From Choristoneura fumiferana (lineage: Eukaryota > Arthropoda > Insecta > Lepidoptera > Tortricidae): 64,000 bases of DNA. Made by a program: the position numbers and the translations under genes. The DNA is taken from the NCBI RefSeq assembly GCF_025370935.1, contig NC_133478.1, forward strand, positions 15,293,280 through 15,357,279, written 5' to 3'. A model generated the notes under the pieces. The model had not been told where the DNA came from. It did not search any database and was given only the letters and a program-made list of their open reading frames with translations. The first letter of the stretch is position 1. Each line of letters opens with the position of its first letter. Positions 1-10,977 of this stretch are shown one piece after another.

Positions 1-970
1 TTAAAATGGCAGGAGAATTTTGACGTTCAATGAATAATGCCGTTATTCCGGCACGCGGGCCGCCAACAGTTTTCGGTAATTGGGTTTGGAATGGGTTTGG
101 AATGCTCATACATTTTAAATCGGTCCTACACAGCATAAAATGTTTGGGGCAATACGAGCGGTGAAAATGAAAGTGAATTATTTTAAACCGTTTTATTTCT
201 GGCTTAACCGGAAATCAAACAGGTCGAATACCTAATTATGACAATAAAATCATGTTTTATGATATAGATTGAAGGGAGCCATTAATAGTAGTTTTTTAAC
301 TACAACAAAATACACATTTAAATTAAATAAAAACCGTATTAATTAATTAATAACAACAGAAAGGAAACAGTATTTATGATAACCTTACAAGTCTCGCTTA
401 TTTCAGTGTTGTTTAAAATTAGCTCTATTTTCTTCAGTGCACAAATTTATTATTTTGAGAAATTTACCTTTTAAAGCTTTTTGCAATGAATTGCGGTGAA
501 ATTTATAGGTGTCTATACTTGTCTTCAGCTTTTGATTACACGAGTAAATTCTTATATAGGAATTTAGAAAGATTTTTAAACAGATACTGTGTTCTGTTTT
601 AGTTCTCGCAGTTTTTAACTTAGTTTAAATGTGTATGATGTGTTGCTATAAATGTTGCGAATGTCGGAAAGTGTGACGAGTCCTTAAAAAGTATTAACTT
701 TAAGTTGGTTTCACACTGACATGCATAATTTAAAAAGTTAAGTCTCATTTAAATATAACTGAATTTACTCAAGGCTGTGGTCCCTACCCGGTTCGGTTTG
801 GTTTAAAAAGAGAACATTTAATTTTCATTCGTTCAGCCAATGAGAAGCCATTTGAAGTTCATTGAACCACAAGATGATTTGAATTTAAATCTATAGTAAG
901 TGTGTCGTATGTTAAACTTGAGAACCGAGTAAAAGAAGCGCACCTAAACGTCGATATTCGAGTTACTTAC

Positions 971-1156
971 AGTCCATAACAGCGTAATTCAAGGATTTAT
1001 TACCGTAGTTGTATACTGTATACATAAATGAGAAGTCATTATTGCGCAGGTCACTGTTATTAATGGACGTAAGCATAAATGGGGTTGTAAAATCAAAATG
1101 GCACGACATTGTAACAGCCAAGATTAGCTCGTGTAGTGTGACCAGCAAATGCCACG
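971..1156 (-). CDS. Candidate internal exon, unrecognised protein (left arm)
   Basis: Mirror copy of the candidate exon at 62209-62394, with the same acceptor (AG at 1158-1157), the same GTAAGT donor (970-965) and the same translation. Conservation of the frame between arms says little on its own because the arms are nearly identical overall. Confidence 0.3.
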
Positions 1157-1355
1157 CTAAGGAGGATATTAAAAGAAGTTTTTGCTAGTAATTTCGTTTT
1201 TATTAGAAGCTTTTTTTGCTGAATCACTTTTAGTTAACTGTACAATTCCTCGGAGAACTATTAGTATTTGCGGTACTTATAGTAGTTTTTGTTGAGGGTT
1301 TGGTTACTTTTGAGTTTTTTTAGTACACAAAATCGAGCTTATCATATCAGTCTCT

Positions 1356-1452
1356 CAAAGGGCCGGCAACGCACCTATGACATCCCTCGTTTCGACAGGT
1401 GTCCATGGGCGGTGGCGATTGCTTTCTATCAGGTGACCCGTCTGCTCGTTTT
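1356..1452 (-). repeat. Rep2 fragment inside the left arm
   Basis: Carries the block reading GGTGTCCATGGGCGG and CAGGTGACCCGTCTGCTCG on the plus strand, which recurs in both orientations through the window. Read on the minus strand it starts with the GAGCA..GGTCACCTGATGG part of the family. Confidence 0.6.
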
Positions 1453-1597
1453 CCCCGCTGTAACGCAGGCATGGTTATTTGTATTAGCTTCACCGCACTA
1501 CTTCGCGGAAAAGTAAATCAAGTATGTCCATTTTCCATTTTACTTACATGGCCGTCCGCAAAGTAACGCCTGAAGCTACATAGTATCTACAGATATT

Positions 1598-2865
1598 ACT
1601 ATTTATTTGTCCCCGAAAACTTTCGATCTCATGGCCACCCTATCCCCAAGTCACATATGATGTCCGACAGCAGGGCACGTGTTAAATTCAACTAATCCCG
1701 CCAAATAGGCCAACTTAAAGGGTTCGGACCCGTTACGGACCCCTAGGGTTAACTGCACTTTTTAGGGTTCTATAAACCAGTTCCGCATTTAGACGTTTTC
1801 CCGAAACGAGGTCGAGTTACAGCGAAATTTGATGTTTTGATTATGTATTTGTTTTTCTGGAACTAATTTCGGCTTTCCAAATAATTTTAGGAATTTGTAC
1901 AATTCCCAGTACGCATTGAAAAGTTTTGCTAAATCTCGGAATTGATTGTAAAATTAGTGTTAATATTTTTTTTATTGAAGGAATTGAAATAAGATAATTA
2001 CCTAATTTAAAAAGTCAAATACTGCTTCAAAAACTTTAAATAAAAACTGAAAAGGGAAAAAACAAGTCTGGTAATTTAAAAATCTGCTAATTTTTTTTTA
2101 TGTAAAAATAACAGACGGGCGAGCAAATGGGAACTTAAACATTAACAGCGAAGACCCGTTACTGGGAAGTTTTGAGCGGGCCACGATTTTGAATGGGTCC
2201 AGACCGACTACTAGACTTGTTTCTTTCCTAAGTTTTTCATTTTTTTAGGGGGTTTTAATTTATCTTCTTATATATTTTTAATGTTATTAAAAAATGGTAC
2301 CTAGCTTAAAAGTGTTATAACATACTATATTGTGTTTTTTGATAATCTAACTGACAGACTTATAATTATTTTTAGGAACCGACCCTATTCCAAAAGAATC
2401 TGCGTGAGACATACCAATACCCCTTATTAAAACAGGATACTTTATTATTCAAATAAAGGTATCAATACACGCTCTGATCGTATTCATCTAATTCAAAGCA
2501 GGTACACACGGTCCAACGAGGATCATCCTAAATAAACGTGCAGTGTACACGGACGGACCGTTGGGACTGAGGACCAAACCAAACCTGTAGACCGAGATCC
2601 AACTGTGTGAACTTACGGCATTTTCAAACAATTTCAGCTCATTTAGACTCCAAGTGCCTGTCAAGCAACAGCAGATGCTCCTGCGCTTCGATTTCTGGCT
2701 AGAGGGTGGGGTGTTCCGTCGTGTTAGGGTAGCCATGAAGATGACATTCAAAAATCTCTAACTAATTGTATTTTGCAGGTGGTAGGACCTTGTGCGCTTA
2801 TCCTGCCGTGAAGCAGCAGCACTAGCTTTTAAAAGTGATTTCATCTGCCAAAAATTCATTTACGT
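1598..2865. other. Intergenic, no gene recognised
   Basis: AT-rich sequence with short homopolymer runs. 2781-2830 resembles the 3' part of Rep2 in antisense (CCTGCCGTGAAGCAGCAG). The open frame at 2488-2751 on the minus strand shows no recognisable domain and lacks supporting signals. Confidence 0.5.
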
Positions 2866-3020
2866 AACGCTGTCCTGCGGAAACGCACGTAATTTTCCGG
2901 GATAAATACAATCTCTTATGTCCTTCCCAATACCAGATTTCATTTAATTAAGTCGGTTCAGTGGTTTAAGCGTTAATAGGTAACAGACAGACTTTCGAAT
3001 TTCTAATATTAGTAGGGATA
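2866..3020 (+). repeat. Rep1 copy, 3' part
   Basis: Runs from the TTTTCCGGGATAA block through TCGGTTCAGTGGTTTAAGCG and ACAGACAGAC to TAATATTAGTAGGGAT, the characteristic 3' terminus of this family. The 5' CCGCGACTCCGYCCGCG block is lost. Confidence 0.7.
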
Positions 3021-3094
3021 AGGATGTTATTAACTGTTAATTATTAAAAGTCTAATTGAGATAGCAAGATAAATACGAAAGTCAAAAGTCAATG

Positions 3095-3235
3095 TCAAAA
3101 TATCTTTATTCAATTAAGGCTATAACAAGCACTAATGAATGTCAAAAAAAAACTACCACCGGTTCGGAAAAACCTCTGTTGAGAAGAATCCGGCAAGAAA
3201 CTCAACGAGGTATATTTTTTTAAACAGATTTTCAA
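3095..3235 (-). mobile_element. LINE 3' end, tail type T1
   Basis: On the minus strand: ...CTTGCCGGATTCTTCTCAAC, then GACATTCATTAGTGCTTG, AATTGAATAAAGATATTTTG and a (GACTTT)-like tail. It contains an AATAAA signal just before the repeat tail, as expected of a reverse-transcribed LINE end. Strongly 5'-truncated, with no coding sequence. Confidence 0.65.
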
Positions 3236-3340
3236 TATTATCAAATGATATCTATACATCACAAGTATTTAACACAACTTTATTTTTAACACAGTAGGAT
3301 CCGACAAAAAACGATTGAAAAACATTATTCAGTAGATACA

Positions 3341-3500
3341 ATACTATTGTATTGTATTGTATTCAATACAATACAATAACTCTTTATTGCACATCAATAC
3401 AGTAAGCAGTACAGAAAACACAAGTATATACATAGATATTTTCTAAGGTAAGCAATAGGCTTCCTTATCGCTATCGTATCGTATCGTATCGTATCGTAGA
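3341..3500 (-). mobile_element. LINE 3' end, tail type T3, with simple-repeat flanks
   Basis: Minus-strand TTATCG...GCCTATTGCTTACCTT ... TGCAATAAAGAGTTATTGTATTG. The 3' tail is (ATTGT)-type and faces a mirrored tract at 3347-3376. The 5' break point carries a (TATCG)n array. Confidence 0.6.
3466..3497. repeat. (TATCG)n microsatellite
   Basis: Six tandem TATCG units, one spaced by an extra C, at the truncated 5' edge of the T3 LINE tail, probably expanded from its own TTATCGC sequence. Confidence 0.85.
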
Positions 3501-4489
3501 TCTATAGTTATAAGAAATCAATTCAATTCGAGCAAAAAAGTGGACTTAACTTTCCAAGAAGCATCTGTTTCAGCTAAGTTTAAATTGTAATAATGCGAAA
3601 GCATTAAAATGACCAAACGTTTTTTTTTATTTATACGTTGGACGAATATAATTTAACTTATTTAACTAATAAATTTAACTGCTGCAAATACGCAAAAAAA
3701 AATTTTACCTTGCTTACTTTCTTATGCCGTCAGCCATATTTTGTCAATATCTGTCCTCATAACAAAACAAAACATTAACAATATATTTTTTTTAATTTAC
3801 TGCTTTAGAAATGAGATCCCTTAGAATAAATTGTGCTATACTATTAAGAGGGAAAGCCATTGCCCAGCAGTGAAACACACATATAGGCTAAAAAATGCAC
3901 TATTATAGCGCACTTTTTAATCAATGTAACCAGCCGACAAATATCCGGTTACGTAAAAACTTGGTTGCAGAATTGGTTACACAAATTTGGTAAGTACCTA
4001 CAACTCACTCTTAAAATGCCTTTTTTACGTCGAATTTCATACAACTGGATTCTGAGGTAATGAAAAAGAAAAGGTAGGTATCAAAGTATTAAGGTTGTGA
4101 TATAACGGTCGCAAATTGTTTAGATTTGTTTGTTGAAATGAACAATGACGACACGTTTCGGAATAAAATGTGTCATTAAATTTGCGCGTTATCTCTAGAA
4201 AGTTTAAATGTTTATTTAGGTATGATTACTTTAAATTTACGAATTTTTTTCACCACGAGGGACGGTACGATACGAACTTCGATTTTCGAACTTCGGAGTT
4301 GGCTCTCAGTTCCATAAGTAAGGTTTTAATACAACATTAACCACAGACTTAATTAAATGTATGACTTAGTTTATTTGCTCAATAGGTAATCAAACAATTT
4401 GTGAAATAAGTACATTTTCTTATTTCAATCTGTCAGAATTTAAAAAGCAAGAGTTGACTTTTTTTGCTAAACACGCTTAATATTATATC
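3500..4489. other. Intergenic, no gene recognised
   Basis: AT-rich, with no long open frame and no convincing repeat boundaries seen. Confidence 0.5.
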
Positions 4490-4702
4490 TTTACTTCGTC
4501 TGCGTGGATCTAGGTTACCGCGCGGTGGCGCCCTCTACCGTAATAGAAGGTATCCTATGTTGATCCTTGGGGTTAAAAATATCTCTGTACCAAATTTCAT
4601 CAAAATCGGTTCAGTGGTTTCGACGTGAAAGCGTAACAGACTGATAGACAGACAGAGTTGCATTTATAATATAAATAATATATAATATAATATAGTAGGG
4701 AT
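4490..4702 (+). repeat. Rep1 copy
   Basis: Starts near ACTTCGTCTGCGTGG, then GTACCAAATTTCATCAAAAT, TCGGTTCAGTGGTTTCGACG, and ends in ATAGTAGGGATT. An AT-rich expansion (ATAATATATAATATAATATA) precedes the 3' end. Confidence 0.7.
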
Positions 4703-4749
4703 TAAGATTTCAGGGAATTATAAACAAATGATAAATAACAATGAATGAT

Positions 4750-5061
4750 GATATCCGCAGTAGAACTAAGGTTACCGACATAGCACGAAGAATTGCGAAA
4801 CTGAAGTGGCAGTGGGCGGGGCACATTGCTCGCAGGACTGATGACCGATGGGGTCAGAAGGTTCTCGAATGGCGTCCGCGGACCGGGTGACGAACTGTCG
4901 GTAGACCTCCAACAAGATGGAGCGACGACCTGGTTAAGGTCGCGGGATCACGGTGGATCCGAAAAGCACAAGACTTAGACCGGTCTGAGTGGAGAGCCTT
5001 GGGGGAGGCCTATGTCCAGCAGTGGACGTCTTTCGGCTGACATGATGATGATGATGATGAT
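4750..5061 (+). pseudogene. RTE-type LINE, C-terminal end of ORF2 with (ATG)n tail
   Basis: Reads as 97 codons to the natural stop at 5038-5040: KLKWQWAGHIARR, KVLEWRPRTG, VGRPPTRWSDDLVKVAGSRW, LGEAYVQQWTSFG. This is the well-known C-terminus of endonuclease/reverse-transcriptase proteins of RTE-like LINEs in Lepidoptera. One in-frame TGA stands where CGA (Arg) is expected after WRPRTG, a typical CpG decay. The (ATGATG) tail follows at once. The element is 5'-truncated and lacks the endonuclease and RT domains, so it cannot be active. Confidence 0.85.
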
Positions 5062-5348
5062 AAATAACTCATTTCTATAATGTGATCTTACTTCCTACAT
5101 TTGTTCAGGGCTGCATATTATTGAACTTCAGAGGTATATCGGTACGAATCTAAATCGAATTCGGGCTCGATTTGCCACACTATTAGCGCCCGGATACTGA
5201 CGAATTTCCGCGATAGACGCCAATCCTGTGAATATTTTGTTGAATACCTGGAGCAAAACTTAGAATAAAAAGAAAAAAGTGCAACATTGCACATTTTAAT
5301 TATGTTCTTTCTATAGGAGCTAGCTGTATTTGCATTGATACCCATTAT

Positions 5349-5631
5349 TTGGGCGTTTTGAAAAAAAAGCGTACCTACCCTTTCTTATTTTTTTCAAGAG
5401 CACAATCGATTCCGATAGTTTAAAAAAGGGTCCCAAAAAAAAAATTCAGTTTTGCGACGTTTTTTTCATACACTCAGTATGGGCGTGACAAAACTGACTC
5501 ATAAATTTTGTATGAAAAACTGGGGACCTTTTGGGGATTGTGCTCTTGATTCTGAGTAGGAAAAACCATATTTTTTCCAAAATTTCAAAAAAACGGAAAG
5601 GGTACTTACACTTTTTTTTGAAAACGCCCAA
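5349..5631. mobile_element. Foldback (MITE-like) element, ~283 bp
   Basis: Terminal inverted repeats of about 36 bp start TTGGGCGTTTT and run to TACCCTTTC; the right end is the matching GAAAGGGTAC...GAAAACGCCCAA. A second inverted pair (GTCCC... / GGGGAC) lies inside. Flanks are T-rich, so a short target duplication cannot be read with certainty. Confidence 0.65.
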
Positions 5632-5816
5632 TTTACAGGATTAGCTATAAATCCTTATTTATTTAAAATTCAATTTTTTACAATATTTATGGGGGTAAAT
5701 TTAACATTTTCCCTCCACATTTTTTAAAAAGAACAAAGTGCGAGTTTTATAAAATCACGCGGCGTCTAGTCATAGTCATATTCATAGTATTTATTCAATA
5801 AACAATCCTGGTTGAG

Positions 5817-6058
5817 ACATTTTTTTTTATCAAATAGCTGGCAAATGAGCATGCGGGTCACCTGATGGTAAGCGATCACCGCCACCCATGGACACCAACA
5901 GCATTATTAGGACTGCGGGTGCGTTGCCGGCCTTTAAGGGAGGGGGATAGAGGAAGGGGGAAGGGGGAGGGGAGTTGGGTCTCCGGATCTCCCACTCACC
6001 GGACGAAACACAGTAGCAAAACTACTATTTCACGCCGGTATTCTGTGGGAGTGTGGTA
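5817..6058 (+). repeat. Rep2 copy
   Basis: GGCAAATGAGCATGCGGGTC, ACCTGATGGTAAGCGATCAC, CCGCCACCCATGGACACC, GGTGCGTTGCCGGCC, then a G-rich purine tract and the TCTGTGGGAGTGTGGTA end. One of the two most complete copies here (the other is at 47632-47890). An open frame of 64 codons inside is incidental. Confidence 0.7.
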
Positions 6059-6102
6059 AACCCTTTAACTTTATTATCTTTACTTATTTTTTACTTTAAA
6101 CC

Positions 6103-6245
6103 TCTGTTTCACCATCCATTGATTAAATTTATCTGACGGATAAATGTGATGCCGTCTCTGTTTGTTTTGTTCGAATAGACGGAGATGGCATCACATTAAA
6201 ATTTATCCGTCTAATAAAATTAATCAATGGGTGGTGAAAAATCCC
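6103..6245. mobile_element. Foldback element, family of 32195-32333
   Basis: Ends TGTTTCACCATCCATTGATTA and TAATCAATGGGTGGTGAAA are inverted repeats; the GATGCCGTCTCT / AGATGGCATC blocks flank a TTTGTTTTGTTCGAATAGAC loop. Same arrangement and loop as the element at 32195-32333, from which it differs in the subterminal stretch. Confidence 0.75.
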
Positions 6246-6289
6246 CATAGTGTATGGAAATAAATGGATTTATTCATCAGGAGCAAATA

Positions 6290-6425
6290 ATTAAAACAGA
6301 TCGTACTCATCAAACTGGTCAATATTTTAGCTCAGCTACTTTTAACTAGATTTCATTAAAATCTGTTCAGCCGTTTTGGAGATATTGAACTTAGAAATTA
6401 CAATACTGGGAGTTTTTAACTTTTT
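6290..6425 (+). repeat. Rep3 fragment
   Basis: TTCATTAAAATCTGTTCAGC followed by CGTTTTGGAGATATTGAAC, the middle portion of Rep3. Confidence 0.45.
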
Positions 6426-6533
6426 TTTGTAAGTTCGATAAGGTGGCGGTTCAAGATATGACATATTATATTTTTCGATAACCTTACTGACAGGACATTT
6501 TTTTTTACGTAGGAACATTCGTTTTACTTATTC

Positions 6534-6812
6534 TGAGAAGAGGCCTGTGCTCAGCAGTGGGACGTATATTGAAAAAATGAAGATGAAAAAATCAAACAAT
6601 GTTTTATTTATTAGGAAAATAGACTTTACATAATAGTGGCCGGGACCTCTTTGTAAGCTTGAAAAAGCCTGTGTCAGGACGCACCGCTCCTCCAATCTCT
6701 TGACATGTGTACATTTTGTGTCTATTTCTTAACTGATAAACTAAACTAAACTTACTTACTAACTTTTATATAGTATATAGGCTAGGATGATGATGATGAT
6801 GATGATGATAAC
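6534..6812 (+). repeat. SINE-A tail fragment and (GATGAT)n tract
   Basis: GAGAAGAGGCCTGTGCTCAG, CAGTGGGACGTATATTG is the 3' segment of SINE-A or of an RTE-type tail; about 240 bases later a clean (GATGAT)n run occurs after a truncated TAGGATG. Between them is unassigned AT-rich DNA. Confidence 0.45.
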
Positions 6813-6987
6813 AACTTTTTACATAATACATTTATTTTTATACAGCGTGTATTTTTGCCTAAGTAAAACCTAAAACCTGTAATAAACCTAAAATTGCTAA
6901 TAGTGACTCCGAAGCGGTAAGAGTAACGTTTCGTGTGCTCTGCCTACCCCATTTGGGAATACAGGTGTAATGTTTGTGTTTTGTGTA

Positions 6988-7319
6988 TTTTTGATACTAC
7001 CTTAAACTTTAAGGGTAGTTAGTGAAGGCCTTAATAATCACATTTTATTATGTTTTAGTAAAAAAATACGACTTATTATTTTCCTTGCAAAATTAATTAG
7101 CACACAATGTAACTACGCGATACTGCTTTGTTTTTATTCAAAACGTCGCACTTGTTGACGTGACAGTTGTCAAAGAACGTTTCTCTCTCGTATAAAATTG
7201 TTGTACGCATTACATTGCTCCGTGAAAATAATTCAAAAATTAATTACTTTCTGGTAGTTAATATTAAATTAATAATTTGTTTTGATATCGTCTGGTACAC
7301 TTTGAGGTAGTATCAAAAA
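6988..7319. mobile_element. Foldback element with TTTTTGATACTACCT ends
   Basis: TTTTTGATACTACCT at 6988-7002 is the exact reverse complement of AGGTAGTATCAAAAA at 7305-7319; one more pairing step (TAAA/TTGA) is imperfect. About 332 bp, non-coding. No convincing target duplication. Confidence 0.5.
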
Positions 7320-7334
7320 GACACGCTGTATACT

Positions 7335-7366
7335 GAGCGGCACAAAATTTGGCCCACTCTACAAAC
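7335..7366 (+). repeat. Solo end of the 8094-8190 foldback family
   Basis: TATACTGAGCGGCACAAAAT, TTGGCCC matches the reverse complement of the right end of the element at 8094-8190 almost perfectly. It follows directly on the 6988-7319 element. Confidence 0.45.
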
Positions 7367-8093
7367 AAAATTTACCTATTTTTGCATGCATGTTTGCCGT
7401 TTCACCACCATATAATAATTTAATAGTATACAAATAATTCAACTATTCATACAAAAGACTAGTGTCACTTATAAGAACCCAGACACTATCTAAGGTAACT
7501 TTGACAAAGAAGCATTACCTATTCTTAATTTCTATTCGAGTGGAAAAAGTTATCGAGGAGCGAAACAGGGTCTTCTAAACTTCTGCTTGAACAAACTTGG
7601 GCCTTGAGGTATATTTGTATGTGTTGGAGGTAAACTATCATACAACGCTATGTTAAACATTCTAACAAAGATATATAGGCAATTAGCTGTTGGCCACAAG
7701 TTCGTCAGGATTATGTGATAATGTAAAGCAATCTCGTGATAAAAGTTTTCATAATTTAAGTAAGGATGTTTAGCTTTGAGAATTCAGAGCTAATCTCTGG
7801 AACTATTGTTTCTTTGTTCGTTATAATTCATGAGACATTCGAACTAAAACGAACCCACATACAAATAACATAATGCTATGACATATACTCGTAATTAAAC
7901 ACATAGCACTTTACTGACTGCAATTTAACTACCTTACACTTTAGTAGGTATTTGCAAAGTAAAAATTGAAAAATTGTCAGTTTCTTGTCTTTGATAAATA
8001 TGTTATTTCAAATCTGTAAACTTTGTGTTCTTTGTGTTCGTTGCCTAGTTAGTCATGTTCCTTAACTATGCTTCACAAAGTGAAGCTTATTAA

Positions 8094-8190
8094 TGTACTG
8101 AGTGGCAAAAAATCTGGCCCTCAAATGTATGGAGAATCGGTAACTTTGTATGAGGATGGGCCAAATTTTGTGCCGCTGTGTATATAAATG
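8094..8190. mobile_element. Short foldback element (TGAGTGGCA... / ...GTGCCGCT)
   Basis: TGAGTGGCAAAAAATCTGGC and GGCCAAATTTTGTGCCGC are inverted copies around a loop with TAACTTTGTATGAGG. One end of the same family, TGAGCGGCACAAAATTTGGC, stands alone at 7335-7366, showing that ends also occur without a partner. Confidence 0.55.
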
Positions 8191-8605
8191 CCACTTCATC
8201 AATATACGTAGCAATGTTATGCCAAATCTGTCACTAATGGGAGAGCCAAATCGCAAATAATGGGTAATAAAAGCATGATAAATCGAAAATTTGCAATTAC
8301 TTAAACTTTAAACTAGGCACGAAAACCCACTTTCCACGCGTCGTGTCAAAAATTAAATTCCGCAGTTAAACTTCGTTCAAGTACTAAGGGGTCGCGTGTT
8401 GGGAGCTCCGTGTCTGGATTGAACCGCCTATAACCGGTAATGTGACACTTTAAACCCAGCCCCTTAATTTTGTAAGCACTTTCTAGAACATTGTACTGGT
8501 GGTTACGCAAGGTTAGAATGTTTAAGGTGCTGACGACACTAAAAATCCTTTTTCATACAATTTTTGTACACAATGTAGGGTAAACCATACAGTAATCGGC
8601 CACGG

Positions 8606-8838
8606 TACAGTAATTGCCCACAATACAATACAATACAAATATTCTTTATTGCACACCATAAAGCAGTACAAAAACTTATCCCACCCCACTTGAATGAAAT
8701 CAAAAATTTACAAAGAAAAGTGGTGATAAATCAATACAAATATTGTGCTTATTATAATAATCTAGTCACTTTTATCATTAAATTATTTGTTGTATTGATG
8801 TTTCATATAAAAAAATTCAAGTGGGCAATTACCAAAAT
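8606..8838. mobile_element. Degenerate foldback element with an inserted T3 LINE tail
   Basis: CAGTAATTGCCCAC at 8609-8622 and GTGGGCAATTACC at 8820-8832 are inverted. Inside, 8623-8680 is a minus-strand T3 LINE end (TACAATAC tail, CTTTATTGCAC). An overlapping 78-codon open frame at 8690-8926 has no recognisable features. Confidence 0.4.
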
Positions 8839-9113
8839 CGATAAGATAAAGGACACAAAAATACATTTTTGGGACAATTTCTGTACGTATTTCATTTCTT
8901 TATTTTGTGGAAATGATAAAAATTAGTCGATAATTTTGATTATATTTTTTGATCGTTTCCAAAACACGATTAGGTAAAGTTACTGCGATAAAATTTAACA
9001 CCAAAATTACGTCCATCAAAATGACGTGACGTAAATTACTTATTTGCACTAGGTCTTGCATTAACGTAGCTTGTTTCAGTTCCTTGATATGGAATAATTT
9101 ATTGAATCAGGCT

Positions 9114-9217
9114 ATCAGGCGTTACTTTGCGGAGGTCCATATCAATGAAATGCTCGCCCGCGACCTAAAGAAATTCTTCTAATTCATTGATATGGACCTC
9201 CGCAAAGTAACGCCTGA
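9114..9217. mobile_element. Near-perfect hairpin element (CAGGCGTTACTTTGCGG ends)
   Basis: ATCAGGCGTTACTTTGCGGA and on to ATCAATGAA pairs with TTCATTGAT and on to CGCAAAGTAACGCCTGA without mismatch over about 33 bp, around a loop of about 34 bases. Pairing continues outside (GAATCAGGC / GCCTGACTC) after an 8-base tandem duplication on the left. The end sequence CGCAAAGTAACGCCTGA recurs at 1557-1573 and, in part, at 41798-41809. Confidence 0.8.
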
Positions 9218-9779
9218 CTCAATTAATTAAGTAAAACGTAATCAAAAGCTTGGTCATTCGTAGTCTTGGGTAGACTGAAGAAATTGTGGGTGCGTATTGC
9301 TGCTGTGTACTTACAAGATATACTAGAGTTATAACCAGATGCTCTCAAAAAACGCTACAATCTCCCCAGTTTTGTGTTTCATCTGTGGCAGAGTTAGCTT
9401 AAAGCACATTAGCACATCCACATCCAGGTTTGCAGTGCGAGGCATAATTTTCCGGAACGTAAATTAATGTAATTGAAATAAAACTATGCTATTTTTGACT
9501 TCATAGCGGAATATGTGAATGGAAAACTAAATTGAACAATATTGCTTCTATTTTTACGCGTTTAAGTGAAATTTTAATACAAAATTTAAATTAATTAAGT
9601 ACTCATTTATCGAATACAAATTCATATTGATGGATGTTTTGCTACTACATGAAAGTAATTTGGAAAAAAAAGGATTTGTAAAATAGGTCCGTTGTTCGAA
9701 TGCTACAATTATATCACAAATATGATTGGTTCTAGGTTTATTTGTGATTTAATCACGCATTAAATAGCTTCTCAACAGA

Positions 9780-9862
9780 GATTTTTCTGAACCGGTGCTT
9801 TTTTGCCATTCATAAGTGCTTACCGTAGCCTAAATTGAATGAAGATATTTTGACTTTGACTT
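9780..9862 (+). mobile_element. LINE 3' end, tail type T1
   Basis: GAACCGGTGCTTTTTTGCC, ATTCATAAGTGCTTACCG, TAGCCTAAATTGAATGAAG, ATATTTTGACTTTGACTTT. The AATAAA signal is mutated to AATGAA. Truncated just upstream of the GAACCGG block. Confidence 0.65.
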
Positions 9863-10223
9863 TAGCTGTACAGATTGGAATAAAATCAGCAAATGCACAC
9901 GACTTTCGTCCCCTAGTGATAGTTAGCTTTCGCTCCCAATCTTGTGGGGATTTCGGGAATCCATCCTTTTTTGGCCATCTATAAATAAGAAACTGAATAC
10001 TGTTTATACAACACTTCGCACATAATGAACATGACCCAGAGATGGAGATAAGATATTTTTTCACTGAAAATGCCGGCGCTCAAAGTTCCCGTGGTATAGT
10101 GATAGATAAACAACTACTGATTTAAATGATACCTAAACGATAAAACTTTGTAAAGTTTCAAGTGATAGATGATAAAACTTAACCAAATGTTTCTCTTTGC
10201 TATATTTTGAAAGCTTTTTGTAT

Positions 10224-10380
10224 AATCTAGTAGTGACATTTTGGTAGTCCAGCCAGGATTGTCTCCGCAGGACGGAACTCTTCAACAGTTAATAGCATCG
10301 ACTAGAAATTGATATGCAAATCTAGTTTGGGTGACAATGCAAGTACAGTCAACAAAAAGTACAGTCAGCAAAAAAAGTTT
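10224..10380 (-). repeat. Rep4 copy, partial
   Basis: Minus strand: TTGCTGACTGTACTTTTTG, TTGACTGTACTTGCATTGTC, then GTCCTGCGGAGACAATCCTGGC. The distal part, with CAAGATTTGATTACA, is missing. Confidence 0.65.
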
Positions 10381-10734
10381 GTATTAAAATGATTTTTTAT
10401 GGTTAGTTAATTTCTCTCGAACTGATCTGAAATATAACACCTCTTAGAAAACTAGGACAGTATTAATGGCCTCGCTCGTTGTAGTAATAATATTAGTTAC
10501 GACTGTTTAGACATTTACTGCTATTTGAAAAACTTATAGTTATTTATGTGAGTGTTACATAATGAGAAGCATAATAACACTACACGAGTTTTTTATGCGT
10601 TATTACTAATTATATACAGTTGTTATTGCTACATATACTTACTGATTTATCTTCACACATATTACAGACTAATCTTTGCAACAAGACAAACTGAACGTTT
10701 TCTGACGCATGTATCGAGCAATCATAGTTTTTTT

Positions 10735-10957
10735 TATCCCACTAATATAATTAATGCGAACGTTTGTAAGTCTGTTTGTTTGTTTGTTTGTTACTTAATC
10801 ACGTCTAAACCGCTGAACCGGTTTGGATGAAATTCAGTATATAGTTTGAGTCTCCGGGAAGGACATGGATAGTTTATAACCCGGAACATTGTATAGTTCC
10901 CGCGGGATAGTGAAAACTGAATTCTACGCGGACGGAGGCAGGGGTAACGGCTAGTTC
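10735..10957 (-). repeat. Rep1 copy, nearly full length
   Basis: Minus strand: CCGTTACCCCTGCCTCCG, CGGGTTATAAACTATCC, AACCGGTTCAGCGGTTTAGA, a (AAAC) run and TTATATTAGTGGGA. The target site or short 5' leader TAGC is visible. Confidence 0.75.
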
Positions 10958-10977
10958 GGAGATAAATTAGGTTAGCT

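Larger units (their letters stand above)
1..1597. repeat. Left arm of a ~1.6 kb long inverted repeat
   Basis: Base 1 pairs with 63358 and about 1597 with 61769; sequence is colinear and near-identical over the whole arm apart from scattered single-base changes and small indels (for example an extra TGGGTTTGGAA unit near 85-105 in this arm). Homology stops abruptly after CTACAGATAT. The arm includes a candidate exon (971-1156) and a Rep2 fragment, so it is a duplicated segment of mixed genomic sequence, not one simple transposon. Its outer end may lie beyond the window. Confidence 0.9.

Noticed and set aside
2488..2751. 87-codon open frame, minus strand
   Set aside because: Somewhat GC-richer than its surroundings, but no family recognised and no conserved signal at either edge.
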